Below, in pieces: positions 23,867-36,900 of a stretch of DNA of 64,000 nucleotides. The position numbers were made by a program, and so were the translations under genes. This DNA comes from Bromus sterilis (taxonomy: Eukaryota; Streptophyta; Magnoliopsida; Poales; Poaceae). The stretch's first letter is position 1. The number at the start of each line of letters is the position of its first letter. The DNA lies in the NCBI GenBank assembly GCA_950022295.1, contig OX465601.1, positions 111,805,501 through 111,869,500 of the forward strand, read 5' to 3'. The notes below the pieces were generated by a model that ran no database searches, had not been told where the DNA came from, and saw nothing but the letters and a program-made list of their open reading frames with translations.

Positions 23867-24501
23867 ACTCCCCCAAGCTTAGACTTCGCTTGTCCCCAAG
23901 CGAACACTGAGCTCGGTAAACCTGTCCACAAGTTTAGAGAGTGAAGTGTCGATAAATAAAATACGGACAAGAAGCATCAAGGTTCCTTCATCAAACTCAA
24001 GCATCCTCAACAGCAACCTCAACTCATAAGGTCCTTATGAGAAAGTAATAACAATTATAATGAAAAGTAGGGCTGAGGAAACTCATCAAATTATGGCAAA
24101 CATAACCTTGGTCAAAGGACAACTAAAAACAATTTGAAGCTTTTGAAAGAACATGTTATTAGTCATGAAGTGCAAATGCTAACACAAAGGAAGATGCTTG
24201 CTAGGCAAAAGCTTTCGCAAACAACTTACTTATCAAAAGATAATGTCAACAAGGATGTGGCATGGCAAAACTTAATGCAGCTTTATATGGATGAATCCTC
24301 ATCAACATCAAATGTCTGTCCTCTTAGGGAAAATAAGGAAGTGGGAGACCGGACTCAACATGAAGGTGGAAGAAAGGCCTTGTTAAGGGCAAGCAGGGAA
24401 AACTCATGTGCTATCCTTAAATCAAACAGAATAAAAATAGATTTTGGGGCGGTGCATAGTTTGTCAACGAATGCTAATAGATAGCTCAATTACTTCTTAA
24501 G
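23867..24501 (-). other. Element E 3' untranslated region, distal piece with PPT
   Basis: The PPT (AAGCTTGGGGGAGT on the minus strand, 23867-23880) abuts the LTR. The remainder is the inverted homolog of about 12100-12762 in A. No gene seen. Confidence 0.85.
24497..24501. repeat. Target site duplication of element F, left copy (TTAAG)
   Basis: Matches 38271-38275. Confidence 0.95.
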
Positions 24502-27500
24502 TGTGATGCCCCCAAAATCAATCCGTGTACAGTAATCATACACGCAGGGTACACGGCTGAGATTAGGGTGCCACGGTGAGAATATCACAGCACAACACTA
24601 AACACAAAAGGATAAACCAATATGTTACAATAAAGGGGGTCACGCGGACCCGTACATAAGTTATACAAACCATAATATCTGAGTACAGACATAGTTAGTC
24701 AAGTTTTGCCTTAAGAAGGCTAGCACAAATAACATCAGAGATACAGATCGAAAAGGCAAGGCCTCCTGCCTGGGAGCCTCCGAAACTACTCCTGGTCCTG
24801 GTCAGCGGGGGTCTCGACGTAGTAGTATCCTCCTCCGGGGTACTCCTGCTCCTGGGCTCCAACGTCGACTGCAGCGGCCGATCAGGCAAAACAGTAAAGG
24901 AAATAAAGCAGGTGAGTATCTAGTATACCCGCGAGTCTTACGTCCGCTACTAAGCATTATGCATTGTATCAACGGAAAGAAGAGGCTGTATATAGTGGAC
25001 TGTAAGATAGAAATCAGAATAAGGATAAGAAGCTAGGCCTATCGAAGACTAGCACCTTCCGACGATGTCTTGCAGCATGAGGTAAGAATCAGCCAACAGT
25101 TTATATAAAGCAATAAAGTAACAATGAAGCAGAAGTTGCTGCAACAATGTATAATATAAGTTGTAATGATTAATAATAATAATGCCTCCGAGTTCCCCTC
25201 CTCGACTCCCTGGGAGGAAGAAGACCCGGAACCATACAGTTTAATAGTAATAGTTTCTAGTGGTAAGATCCAGCTTCAGCATAAAGTCTCCTGTTACCGT
25301 GGACACGGCTATTCGAATAGATTAAACTCCGTGCATGGGTGCACTACTGTTCAGCCTACACGCTCGGATCTCCAGGGTGGCGTGAACCTTGTTAGGGAAC
25401 GCCCCACCGAGGCTATCCGACACGACGCAGCCCATCCTAGGCTCAGCAGAGAGGCCATCCGCCGGACTATATCCTATGCGCCAAGGGGTCTAGGTCCCTC
25501 ACCCTTGCACGCTCATGCACGGTACGAGACTGGCCGGTGAAGCAAAAGCAAATCCAAACACACCTGCTGCAGCAAATAAGACAAGACCGCTTCCCGGCTA
25601 TCAGCCCGTGGTACTGCTGACGTCTGAAGAGCTTTCGGACGAACTACGACGCGGAGGGCCCACACCGTAATCCCACGTGTAGGTAGTGCGAACAGACCAA
25701 CGGGCCTCTCAAGTCATCCGCCGAACCATTTAGCATTTTAATTAACCTGCGTGACAACCGTTATCGTTGCCTCGACTTAATCGACCCGCGGTCAACGACA
25801 GCAGTCAGGACCACCAGTACATCGGTGCCTGCCCTGTCGTCCCACCAAGTCACTGCGGTTACCAACAAGGTGAACCGTCTCCTTACCTTGTCTCGCGTGT
25901 GCTCTTGGTAGAGCTCGACTTTCGTGGTTTGGTAACTCTCGCGAGATACGAGCAGGGGCCAAGCACGCCAGTCACGTCGGTCGTACCCTCCCTGTCGTTC
26001 CCGACAATATACCTCTCGCGGGCACCGTTGGGTCGCCCGACTTTCTTACCTTAAGGACAACCGATGTCCAGGACCCTATGGCGGCAAGACAAAATCAGCC
26101 TCGGGTGGAGTACAAGGATTACTCCTTGATAGCTCACACTTGAGGTGACTAGGCATAACCAGATAGGGGCATTTCGCTGTGTCTGCTTTGTACCGTACCT
26201 GTGCAGTTGTATATATGGTATCCGTGTTCACTCCCATGAGTGATCACGACCCGCTATCTAATCCTAGCTAACAATGCGCAGGGTTCACTGCTGAATATAT
26301 GCATAATTATAACAGGCAGCATAGGATAAGAAAGGTACATCAAGGGGCGACAAAATCAGGCTATGCAATTGAATAGGATTGTAATCGTAGCAGCAACAGT
26401 AACCATGCCTAGTGCAAGAAAGTACGGAAAGATAGGCGATATCTGGGGAAGATAATGGCTCTGCTTGCCTGGAAGCTCGACGGTAGGGGTCGGGTCGTCG
26501 ACGAAGTAGTCGATCACAGGGGCATCAGCAGCGGACGTCGAGACTACCGGACAATAAAAGAGGGGGGAGAAACCATAAATACACAGCAATGATAGCAATA
26601 CAAATACAAGACACGGCATATGAAATGTTAACGATGCTCTAACGTTGTACGATACACATTGCTCGGAACGGAAATTCATCCGGGGATGAACTGCCAGTTC
26701 CCGGTAATCACCGGTTAGGGTGTCCGGAGGGGGAAAGATCATGCCGGAGGTGTCGTGGACATCCGACAAACGTATGGGTGATGTATCCGGACTAGTTGAA
26801 CTATTCTGAACAACTTTCGTGTTCAGAATAAATTCATCCGGAGAGTTTTTACGGTATCGGGCAATTATCGGACAGACGGCCCGGAGGGGGGGGATGTCGA
26901 TGTTCGTTGTGGTAGAGGGGGTGTTGGGTATACGGGTAGCGTATTCTTAACCGTTATATTTTTCTGATCAACTTTCATGTATAAAGTTTTTCGATCCGAG
27001 TTACGGATTAAAAGATATTGAATTTCATAAATTTCATTCATTTTTAAATCATTTAAATCATTTTCTATTTCAGTTTATTATTTAATTAATATAAACATTA
27101 ATCATTTTAATATACTGACCAGTGGGTCCCACTGGTCAGTGACTTAATTAATAAATCAATTTGATTAACTAATTAACCAGGGGGTTGGCCCACATGTCAT
27201 ACTCTAATGAATATAATTAAATCCATTTAACTAAACTAAGCACTGGTGGGACCCAGGTGTCACTGACTTAGTAACACAACTAACATTTTATTTAATTTTA
27301 ATTAGGGTGGGGGGGTTACCCCATGCCCAACCCATACGGGCTCGCCGGCGGGAAGCCGTGGCACGGCGGGGCTGGGTTCGAGCCTTCGGTGTGGGAGGCC
27401 ACGGTGAGGAGGGAGGGGGTGGCCTCACGCGCAGGCGAAGGCAGCGCCGGCAGCCGGGCGAGCCTGCCCGCGGCCACAGCACGGTCCGGACATGGTCGTG

Positions 27501-28823
27501 ACCATGGTGGCCCGCGGCGACGCTGCGAGGCCGGGGGGATGGGGCGCACCGGGTGGTGGCTAGCGCGGCGAGGGCGCGCCCGCGGCGAGCCAGTGCGCGC
27601 CTGGGGAACGCACGGGGGCGAGGCGCTAGAGGAGTTAGCGGCAGAGGCGCGCTCGTCCATGGCCGTGAGTGGTGGCCGGAGCTAGGCACGACGGCCACAA
27701 CGGTGGAATGGAGGCGCTAAACGGGGGAATCAGCATGGCTGCTCACCAGGAGCGCGGTAGCGAAGTCGGTAGGGGCGGAGGAGCTTCACCAGCAGCGAAT
27801 TTGACGCCGGCGGCCGGAGGCAGTGGCGAAGTCGCGAGCTCGATTCGTGGAGGGCGTGGCGCTTTGGCTCGAACCAGAGGGAGGGGAAGACGTGGACGAG
27901 GCCGACGATGGTCCTGGACAGGCGCACTGGGCTCGGGGAAGCAGTTGGACGCGCCGGCGATGAGGACGCGGCCACGGCTGCGGTTGGCAAGCCCCTCCCA
28001 GAGAAAACGGCGCGAGGGAGGGAGAGATGGGGAGGGCGCTAAGGTTGCAGCGAGAGGTGGGGGTGCCGGGGTCTTATCCCTCGCCGGAGGTGGCCTGGAT
28101 GGCCGCCACGGCGACGAGGTCGCGGCCGACCGCGCGATGGACGCCACGCCTGTGCGGAGGTTGAAGATGACGGGGAGGGGGAGTGGGTCGGGGTGGGCTG
28201 GCCCAAGGGGGAAGGGGGTGGGCTTCGGTGGGGGTGGGCTCGGGCAGTAGATTAGGTTTGTTAGTTTTCTTTTTATTTCTCTTTTGTTTTTCTGTAATTT
28301 TCTTTTTGTAATTGTTTTAACCACCTAGGCATTTTATTAAAAGGTTGTAAGTGTACCATTCTTATTGTTACCCCATATGTAAGTGCCACAAATAGGTTGG
28401 GCAATTTTAAAAGTTATTTAATATTTGCAATAAATATTAAATGAGTTGTTTGGGGTTTTTGGCCACTGTTTATATTTGTTTAGAATTTTCCATAGCACAA
28501 TAAATTCCCAAACCCATATGGATTTGGTCCACTGAATATTTGTGATTTTATAAAAGTAGTTTCACAATTTTTGGAGAAAGTTTATATTCCACTTTGTTGT
28601 TAATATTTCATCAAAGGCATTTTGAGAATTGAATTGATTTCAAAAGGAAATGGTTTGGACTTGGTTTCCATCCATGATGATCAATCCCCATGTCTCACTT
28701 TGCTTGCAACAATATCAAAGGAAAATTGAGTTTGAGTTGAACCAGTTGATCAGACAAAAAGTTTTGAACAGTACAGGGGAACAGTAATCCTGATTACTGT
28801 TCACTGACAGTGAGAGTGTTACA
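24502..28823 (-). repeat. Element F 3' LTR (4322 bp)
   Basis: The window strand starts TGTGATGCCC and ends GTGTTACA. The stretch 27300-28250 is very GC-rich and gives long overlapping frames on both strands that are not genes. A 25-bp palindrome lies at 27115-27139. Confidence 0.95.
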
Positions 28824-28859
28824 AATCTCCCCCACTACAAGAATTCTCGTCCCGAGAAT
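28824..28859 (-). promoter_or_regulatory. Element F polypurine tract and post-stop hairpin
   Basis: On the minus strand, an inverted repeat AATTCTCG-TCC-CGAGAAT (28842-28859 in window coordinates) follows the pol stop at once and is followed by the purine tract GTGGGGGAGATT next to the LTR. Both parts are also present in D (20731-20768), although D has no pol. Confidence 0.7.
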
Positions 28860-31800
28860 CTAAGCGGTAGAGGGGAAAAGATCGGGGTATTCCTCACGAA
28901 GACGATCTTCGCGTTCCCAAGTGGCTTCATCTTCAGAATGATTCGACCACTGAACTTTGAGAAACTTCGTTGTCTTGTTGCGGGTTTTTCGTTCAGACTG
29001 ATAGAGAATGCGGCTTGGATGTTCTTGATAAGTCAAGTCCTGTTGCAATTCAATCATATCATGTTCCACTTCACGAATAGGGTCTTTGAAGCAGCGTCGG
29101 AGTTGCGACACATGGAATACATCGTGGACTTGAGAGAGGTTTGATGGCAATTCCAATCGGTATGCCACTGGTCCACTCCGGGAAAGAATACGGAACGGGC
29201 CAATGTAGCGAGGAGCTAACTTTCCTTTTATTCCGAAACGATGCGTTCCTCTCATCGGAGTGACACGAAGGTACGCGTATTCGCCAGGTTGATAGACCAT
29301 TTCCTTATGCTTGCGATCATAGTTGCTCTTCTGACGGGACTGAGCAGCCTTCAAGTGTTCACGGATAACGCGAACCTGATCTTCGGCATGCTGAATAATG
29401 TCCGGACCAATGAGAGTTCGTTCTCCAGTTTCTGGCCAATTCAGAGGGGTTCGACATTTACGTCCATAGAGAACTTCAAAGGGTGCCATCTTCAAACTAG
29501 CTTGATAGCTATTGTTGTACGAGAATTCAGCGAATGGAAGAGATTCCTCCCATTTCTTACCGAATGAAATGACACAAGCTCGAAGCATGTCTTCGAGCAC
29601 TTGGTTAACTCGTTCGACTTGGCCTTGCGACTGGGGGTGATAAGCGGTGCTGAAATTTAGGTGAGTGCCCATAGCTTCTTGGAAACTATCCCAGAACTTC
29701 GAGGTGAAAATGCTGCCTTGGTCAGAACTGATCTCCAACGGAATACCATGGAGGGAAACAATTCTGGAAACATACAAGTCTGCCAACTGACTAGCAGAGA
29801 TCGTCTCCTTGACAGGCAGAAAATGAGCAACCTTGGAGAATCGGTCGATGACGACAAAGATGGCATCATGACCTTTCTGTGATCGGGGGAATCCGGTGAC
29901 GAAGTCCATTTCAATCTTGTCCCATTTCCATTCAGGAATAGAGAGTGGTTGCAGAGTTCCAGCAGGTCTTTGATGTTCGGCTTTGACGCGACGGCAAACG
30001 TCACACTCATCAACATAACGAGCAATGTCTTGTTTCATGTTGGACCACCAGTACCGCTGACGAATTTCTTGGTACATTTTGGTACTACCAGGGTGAATCG
30101 ACAAGGGTGTATCATGAGCTTCTTTCATGACATCAGAGGCGTAATTCAGATTGTCCTTGGCTACCGGAACCACTAAACGACCCTTGAAGTACACCGCATT
30201 ATCATCATTTGCATCAATAGTGAAGAATGAGGGCTCTCCGCTAGCGACACGACGCTTAATCTTCCAAATGTCAGAGTCATAATGTTGTACCGTCTTGATG
30301 CGGGTGTCGAGGTCTGGTTGGACCACCAGGGAGTTCACATATCCCTGCGGAACAATTTTGATGTTCAGCTTGCGGAGTTCTGCATACAGACGTGGCTGTT
30401 GCACTTGAACTTCAAGTTCACTACAATAGGCTTTGCGGCTTAAGGCATCGGCCACCACATTAGCTTTGCCAGGGGTGTAAGAAATTCCCATGTCGTAGTC
30501 GGCTATTGTCTCGAGCCATCTCTGTTGGCGGAGATTCAGGTCTGGTTGCGTAAACAGGTACTTCAGGCTTTGGTGGTCGGTGAAGATCTCGCAACGATTA
30601 CCGACGAGGTAATGTCGCCACAGCTTCAATGCATAAATTACCGCTGCCAATTCGAGATCATGAGTTGGATAGTTTTCTTTGTGAGCACGCAACTGACGAG
30701 AGCCATAAGCAATCACTTTGCGCTCTTGCATTAGGACACAGCCTAATCCTTGACGAGACGCGTCGCAATATATCACGAAGTCCTTCTGAGTATCAGGCGG
30801 AGCAAGCACTGGGGGTGAAGTGAGCTTGTCCTTCAGAGCTTGAAAACTTTCTTGACATTTATCAGTCCACTCAAACTTGACGCCTTTGTGAAGCAGATTA
30901 GTCAGAGGCTTGGCAATCTTGGAGAAATTCTCAACAAAACGGCGGCAATAGCTGGCGAGGCCGAGGAAACTTCTGACTTGCTTGACAGTCCTGGGCGGAG
31001 TCCAGTCAAGAATAGCCTGGATACGTTCGGGGTTGACGGCAACGCCATCCTTGGAAATCACATGACCAAGGTAGGTTACTTCGGGAAGCCAGAACTCACA
31101 CTTAGAATACTTAGCATAGAGTTTGTGTTCTCGAAGCTTTTCCAGTATAAGACGAAGATGTTCAGCATGTTCTGCATCGGTCTTGGAGTAAATCAATATA
31201 TCGTCCAGATAAACCACGACGAACTTGTCGAGGTATTCCATGAATATAAAGTTCATCAATCTGGAGAAGGTGGCTGGTGCATTGGTCAAGCCAAATGACA
31301 TGACAGTGTACTCGTATGAACCATAGCGAGTAATGAATGCGGTCTTCGGGATGTCCTCATCACGGACCCGGATCTGATGGTAACCCAACCTTAAGTCAAG
31401 TTTTGAAAACACCGTGGACCCAGCAAGTTGATCATAAAGATCATTGATCCGAGGGAGGGGGTACTTGTTCTGTATCGTGGCTTGGTTGATAGGTCGGTAA
31501 TCTTGGACCAAACGGTTCGTTCCATCACTCTTCTTGACAAAGAGCGAAGGTGCTCCCCAAGCAGAGGAACTAGGACGGATGAAGCCTTTCTCGAGGGCCG
31601 TGTCGATCTCCTTCTTCAATTCAAGGAGGTGGTGAGGTGGCATCTTATATGGGCGCTTGGAAATAGGGACGGTGCCAGGCTTCAAGTCGATGACGAATTC
31701 AACTTCCCTAATCGGGGGTATCCCCGGCAGTTCTTCTGGGAATACTTCGTTAAAATCACAAACGATTGGGACTTTCTCAATCCCTTCGAGAGGTGCGACA

Positions 31801-31937
31801 TTCAAGGCATTCAGAGCATATATACGAGCTTCGGCATTCATCGACACAATGGCAGTGTGACTCACAATCGCGCCAGAAGGATGAAAAAGTTGGATGACCT
31901 TGATGCCACAATAAAGTGCGGCATCGTGGGTTTTCAG
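28860..31937 (-). pseudogene. Element F pol: RT, RNase H, integrase, chromodomain
   Basis: Downstream of the single TGA the frame is open without a break to the stop at 28860-28862. Numbering from codon 31863-31865, RT has YLDD at 219-222. RNase H has D368, E405, D430 and D473. The integrase zinc region uses H584, H591, C621 and C624, and the core D654, D715, E751 with 35 residues between the last two. Residues about 953-1001 are a chromodomain ([12 protein letters not shown]), the module that in chromoviruses is thought to steer integration to modified chromatin. All catalytic residues are present. It is separated from gag-protease only by the TGA at 31938-31940, where relatives have Trp in a GMDWL motif. 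It is a pseudogene only if that stop is not read through. Confidence 0.93.
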
Positions 31938-33314
31938 TCAATCCATGCCAAGGATAAGGTCGATGGTGGAGGTTTTCAGAATATGTGGGGAGACAAGGAA
32001 CTCAATCCTTTCGATCTCGACGGTGATGTTAGGTGCCAGCATGTCAACGTGACACATGCCGTCGGGTGTTTTAACGGCCAAGGGGGTGCGCATCTTTTCG
32101 TGGTATATGCCATGCTTAGATGCAAATGCTCCAGACATAAACGAATGCGATGCTCCTGTATCAAATAAAACGGTAGCAGGTATTGAGTTAACGAGGAGAG
32201 TACCCATCACTGTAGCGGGCTGTGCCTGAGATGCTTCAACATCAATGTTGTAAGCATGACCACGAGCATGAGGATTTGACCCAGTATTATAGTTGAGGGT
32301 CCCATTGTTGCCACGACCATTTCCGCGGCCAGCAGGGTGAACAACCAGTTGATTCTGTCGCAGAGGCCAGTCTCTGGAAATATGGCCTGGCTGACGGCAC
32401 TTGAAACACAGGCCATCTTGAGGACGGAGGGGTGCAGTCTCAGTCTTCGGCTGTCTCGGCGGGGACGGAGGCAGACGAGGTGCAACATACGACGGCCTTG
32501 GTGCAGGGGCAGTTGGACGCATAAGACTGTGTGGAAGCCAAACGCGTTGCTTCTGTGTTGTGCCCGAAGATGAGCCAGCATCACGGGGGCGCTTCGGCGA
32601 ACCACCGAACTTAAGCTGAGCGGTCTCAAGAGTGATAGTCTGGTTCACCATGGTGGCGAAGTCGGGGAAGACGTGCAAAGCCAGTGCAAGCTGGAGATCT
32701 GCGTTGAGTCCATCACGGAACTTCTCTTGCCTACTTGCATCATTGGGGAGGTCACTTGCAGCATAGCGGGAGAGGCGGAGGAATTCCCTCTGGTATGCCT
32801 CGACAGTTTTGTTGCCCTGAACGAGGTTGCGGAACTCGGCCTTCATACGGTTCATAATCTCCTGGGGGACATAACGAGCACGGAAGGCAGTCTTGAAGTC
32901 ATTCCAGGTGACGACAGTCCCTTCAGCTAGCGAGCCCTTGTAAGTGTCCCACCACTGAGCAGCGGGACCACGCAGGAAATAGGACGCGAAGTTGACATAA
33001 TCAGCAGCGCTCACATTAGCGAACTCCAGCTGACGAGTGATGTCACGAAGCCAATCATCAGCATCCAGTGGCTGTTCCGGCTGGTGGAAGAGAGGGGGAT
33101 TGAGACGCATGAAATCCCGCAGAGTAACCACAGGCGGGTGGTTCTGGTGCTGGTTCTGGTTCTGGTTCTGTTTGTGATTCTGGAGCTGATCTATGACTCC
33201 TTGCATAAACTCCTGGTTCATCTGAAACTGCTGCATCATCGCGACCATGTAGTCCGGCGGCGGAGGTGGATCGTTGGCACCACGACCACGACCACGACCA
33301 CCACGACCAGCCAT
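31938..33314 (-). CDS. Element F gag and aspartic protease
   Basis: I chose the ATG at 33314 because the protein then starts with the Gly/Arg-rich MAGRGGRGRG typical of this group. The frame is open further upstream, but those codons look like leader. A Pro-rich and Gln/Asn-rich segment (15-60) precedes the capsid-like domain (about 110-215: AAQWWDTYK, FRARYVP, FRDGL). The zinc knuckle at 303-316 has C303, C306 and H311, but Trp replaces the last Cys at 316. The protease has FDTGASHSF at 384-392. The frame ends at TGA 31938-31940 immediately after LILGMD. Without this stop, gag and pol would be one frame. Confidence 0.9.
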   Translation of the reverse strand: MAGRGGRGRGRGANDPPPPPDYMVAMMQQFQMNQEFMQGVIDQLQNHKQNQNQNQHQNHPPVVTLRDFMRLNPPLFHQPEQPLDADDWLRDITRQLEFANVSAADYVNFASYFLRGPAAQWWDTYKGSLAEGTVVTWNDFKTAFRARYVPQEIMNRMKAEFRNLVQGNKTVEAYQREFLRLSRYAASDLPNDASRQEKFRDGLNADLQLALALHVFPDFATMVNQTITLETAQLKFGGSPKRPRDAGSSSGTTQKQRVWLPHSLMRPTAPAPRPSYVAPRLPPSPPRQPKTETAPLRPQDGLCFKCRQPGHISRDWPLRQNQLVVHPAGRGNGRGNNGTLNYNTGSNPHARGHAYNIDVEASQAQPATVMGTLLVNSIPATVLFDTGASHSFMSGAFASKHGIYHEKMRTPLAVKTPDGMCHVDMLAPNITVEIERIEFLVSPHILKTSTIDLILGMD

Positions 33315-33969
33315 CCTGCTAGAATTTAACAGGGGTATTTCAGCGATGAACATTTTTAACGAGATGCCGGAAACGAGCAATAGGTAAAGCGACAACAAAG
33401 AGGAGGCGCGGATATATAGGAGTAGTCATATAAGACATACACATCCACACATAGAATCAATCGAAAATCGGGCAGCGTAATGTCGTAGAAATTAAGGAAA
33501 AAGGACACACTAGGCGGCGCGCAGACCGCGGTAAGGATTACACGACGCGACATAGATTCCACTATGTCAATCACGCCGCAAGAAAACTATTGGCCACAGG
33601 AGTTGATGCCAGAGAACGCGCGGCCTGCCCAGAATGAGAATGGGATCCGCGGTCCGGGATCTGGGGTACGACTCCTGCGACACGACTCAATCAATGGGGG
33701 TACCACCAAAAACGCCGGGTGGAATCAAGAGAACGTGATCCTAATGTCAGATTTTGTAAAACTTACGAGCAAGGATAAGAGAGCAGAGTCCCAGAGCATA
33801 GGTAAGGAGAAAAGGATCCTAATACCATAGATATCACACGTAGTGACATCGATGTGGGCCCGTAAGCCAAATATTAAGTTAGCAAAATTAGTTTTTCAAA
33901 GTCTAGATTCAACTTCGACCAGGTAGTGGTGGGGTGGCTTCCTACAGGCAGTCTGCTCTGATACCAACT
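33315..33969 (-). other. Element F 5' leader with primer binding site
   Basis: The 655 bp between 5' LTR and gag carry no gene. The PBS TGGTATCAGAGC (minus strand, 33955-33966) complements the 3' end of initiator tRNA-Met. The leader half nearest the LTR (33730-33969) resembles the leader of D (55600-55822), a possible packaging region. Confidence 0.85.
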
Positions 33970-36900
33970 TGTGACGCCCCCAAAATCAATCTGTGTACAG
34001 TAATCATACACGCAGGGTACACGGCTGAGATTAGGGTGCCACGGTGAGAATATCGCAGCACAACACTAAACACAAAAGGATAAACCAATATGTTACAATA
34101 AAGGGGGTCACGCGGGCCCGAATACATAAGTTATACAAACCATAATATCTGAGTACAGACATAGTTAGTCACGTTTTGCCTTAAGAAGGCTAGCACAAAT
34201 AACATCAGAGATACAGATCGAAAAGGCAAGGCCTCCTGCCTGGGAGCCTCCGAAACTACTCCTGGTCCTGGTCAGCGGGGGTCTCGACGTAGTAGTATCC
34301 TCCTCCGGGGTACTCCTGCTCCTGGGCTCCAACGTCGACTGCAGCGGCCGATCAGGAAAAACAGTAAAGGAAATAAAGCAGGTGAGTATCTAGTATACCC
34401 GTGAGTCTTACGTCCGCTACTAAGCATTATGCATTGTATCAACGGAAAGAAGAGACTGTATATAGTGGACTGCAAGATAGAAATCAGAATAAGGATAAGA
34501 AGCTAGGCCTATCGAAGACTAGCACCTTCCGACGATGTCTTGCAGCATGAGGTAAGACTCAGCCAACAGTTTATATAAAGCAATAAAGTAACAATGAAGC
34601 AGAAGTTGCTGCAACAATGTATAATATAAGTTGTAATGATTAATAATAATAATGCCTCCGAGTTCCCCTCCTCGACTCCCTGCGAGGAAGAAGACCCGGA
34701 ACCATACAGTTTAATAGTAATAGTTTCTAGTGGTAAGATCCAGCTTCAGCATAAAGCGTCCTGTTACCGTGGACACGGCTATTCGAATAGATTAAACTCC
34801 CTGCAGGGGTGCACTACTGTTCAGCCTACACGCTCGGATCTCCAGGGTGGCGTGAACCTTGTTAGGGAACGCCCCACCGAGGCTATCCGACACGACGCGG
34901 CCCATCCTAGGCTCAACAGAGAGGCCATCCACCGGACTATATCCTATGCGCCAAGGGGTCTAGGTCCCTCACCCTTGCACGCTCCTGCACGGTACAAGAC
35001 TGGCCGGTGAAGCAAAAGAAAATCCAAACACACCTGCTGCAGCAAATAAGACAAGACCGCTTCCCGGCTATCAGCCCGTGGTACTGCTGACGTCTGAAGA
35101 GCTTTCGGACGAACTACGATGCGGAGGGCCCACACCGTAATCCCACGTGTAGGTAGTGCGAACAGACCAACGGGCCTCTCAAGTCATCCGCCGAACCATT
35201 TAGCATTTTAATTAACCTGCGTGACAACCGTTATCGTTGCCTCGACTTAATCGACCCGCGGTCAACGACGGCAGTCAGGACCACCAGTACATCGGTGCCT
35301 GCCCTGTCGTCCCACCAAGTCACTGCGGTTACCAACAAGGTGAACCGTCTCCTTACCTTGTCTCGCGTGTGCTCTTGGTAGAGCTCGACTTTCGTGGTTT
35401 GGTAACTCTCGCGAGATACGAGTAGGGGCCAAGCACGCCAGTCACGTCGGTCGTACCCTCCCTGTCGTTCCCGACAATATACCTCTCGCGGGCACCGTTG
35501 TGTCGCCAGACTTTCTTACCTTAAGGACAACCGATGTCCAGGACCCTATGGCGGCAAGACAAAATCAGCCTCGGGTGGAGTACAAGGATTACTCCTTGAT
35601 AGCTCACACTTGAGGTGACTAGGCATAACCCAGATAGGGGCCTTTCGCTGTGTCTGCTTTGTACCGTACCTGTGCAGTTGTATATATGGTATCCGTGTTC
35701 ACTCCCCTGAGTGATCACGACCCGCTATCTAATCCTAGCTAACAATGCGCAGGGTTCACTGCTGAATATATGCATAATTATAACAGGCAGCATAGGATAA
35801 GAAAGGTACATCAAGGGGCGACAAAATCAGGCTATGCAATTGAATAGGATTGTAATCGTAGCAGCAGCAGTAACCATGCCTAGTGCAAGAAAGTACGGAA
35901 AGATAGGCGATATCTGGGGAAGAGAATGGCTCTGCTTGCCTGGAAGCTCGACGGTAGGGGTCGGGTCGTCGACGAAGTAGTCGATCACAGGGGCATCAGC
36001 AGCGGACGTCGAGACTACCGGACAATAAAAGAGGGGGGAGAAACCATAAATACACAGAAATGATAGCAATACAAATACAAGACACGGCATATGAAATGTT
36101 AACGATGCTCTAACGTTGTACGATACACATTGCTCGGAACGGAAATTCATCCGGGGATGAACTGCCAGTTCCCGGTAATCACTGGTTAGGGTGTCCGGAG
36201 GGGGAAAGATCATGCCGGAGGTGTCGTGGACATCCGACAAACGTATGGGTGATGTATCCGGACTAGTTGAACTATTCTGAACAACTTTCGTGTTCAGAAT
36301 AAATTCATCCGGAGAGTTTTTACGGTATCGGGCAATTATCGGACAGACGGCCCGGAGGGGGGGGGATGTCGATGTTCGTTGTGGTAGAGGGGGTGTTGGG
36401 TATACGGGTAGCGTATTCTTAACCGTTATATTTTTCTGATCAACTTTCATGTATAAAGTTTTTCGATCCGAGTTACGGATTAAAAGATATTGAATTTCAT
36501 AAATTTCATTCATTTTTAAATCATTTAAATCATTTTCTATTTCAGTTTATTATTTAATTAATATAAACATTAATCATTTTAATATACTGACCAGTGGGTC
36601 CCACTGGTCAGTGACTTAATTAATAAATCAATTTGATTAACTAATTAACCAGGGGGTTGGCCCACATGTCATACTCTAATGAATATAATTAAATCCATTT
36701 AACTAAACTAAGCACTGGTGGGACCCAGGTGTCACTGACTTAGTAACACAACTAACATTTTAATTAATTTTAATTAGGGGGGGGGGGGTTACCCCATGCC
36801 CAACCCATACGGGCTCGCCGGCGGGAAGCCGTGGCACGGCGGGGCTGGGTTCAAGCCTTCGGTGTGGGAGGCCACGGTGAGGAGGGAGGGGGTGGCCTCA

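Noticed and set aside
27288..28324. Long overlapping ORFs on both strands (up to 193 codons), repeated at 36789-37771
   Set aside because: They lie in the GC-rich middle of the two F LTRs, overlap in several frames, have low-complexity Arg/Pro/Gly content and have no counterpart in the D LTR. Their repetition reflects LTR identity, not selection.
31428..32168. 246-codon plus-strand ORF opposite F protease/RT
   Set aside because: Shadow of the real minus-strand polyprotein.
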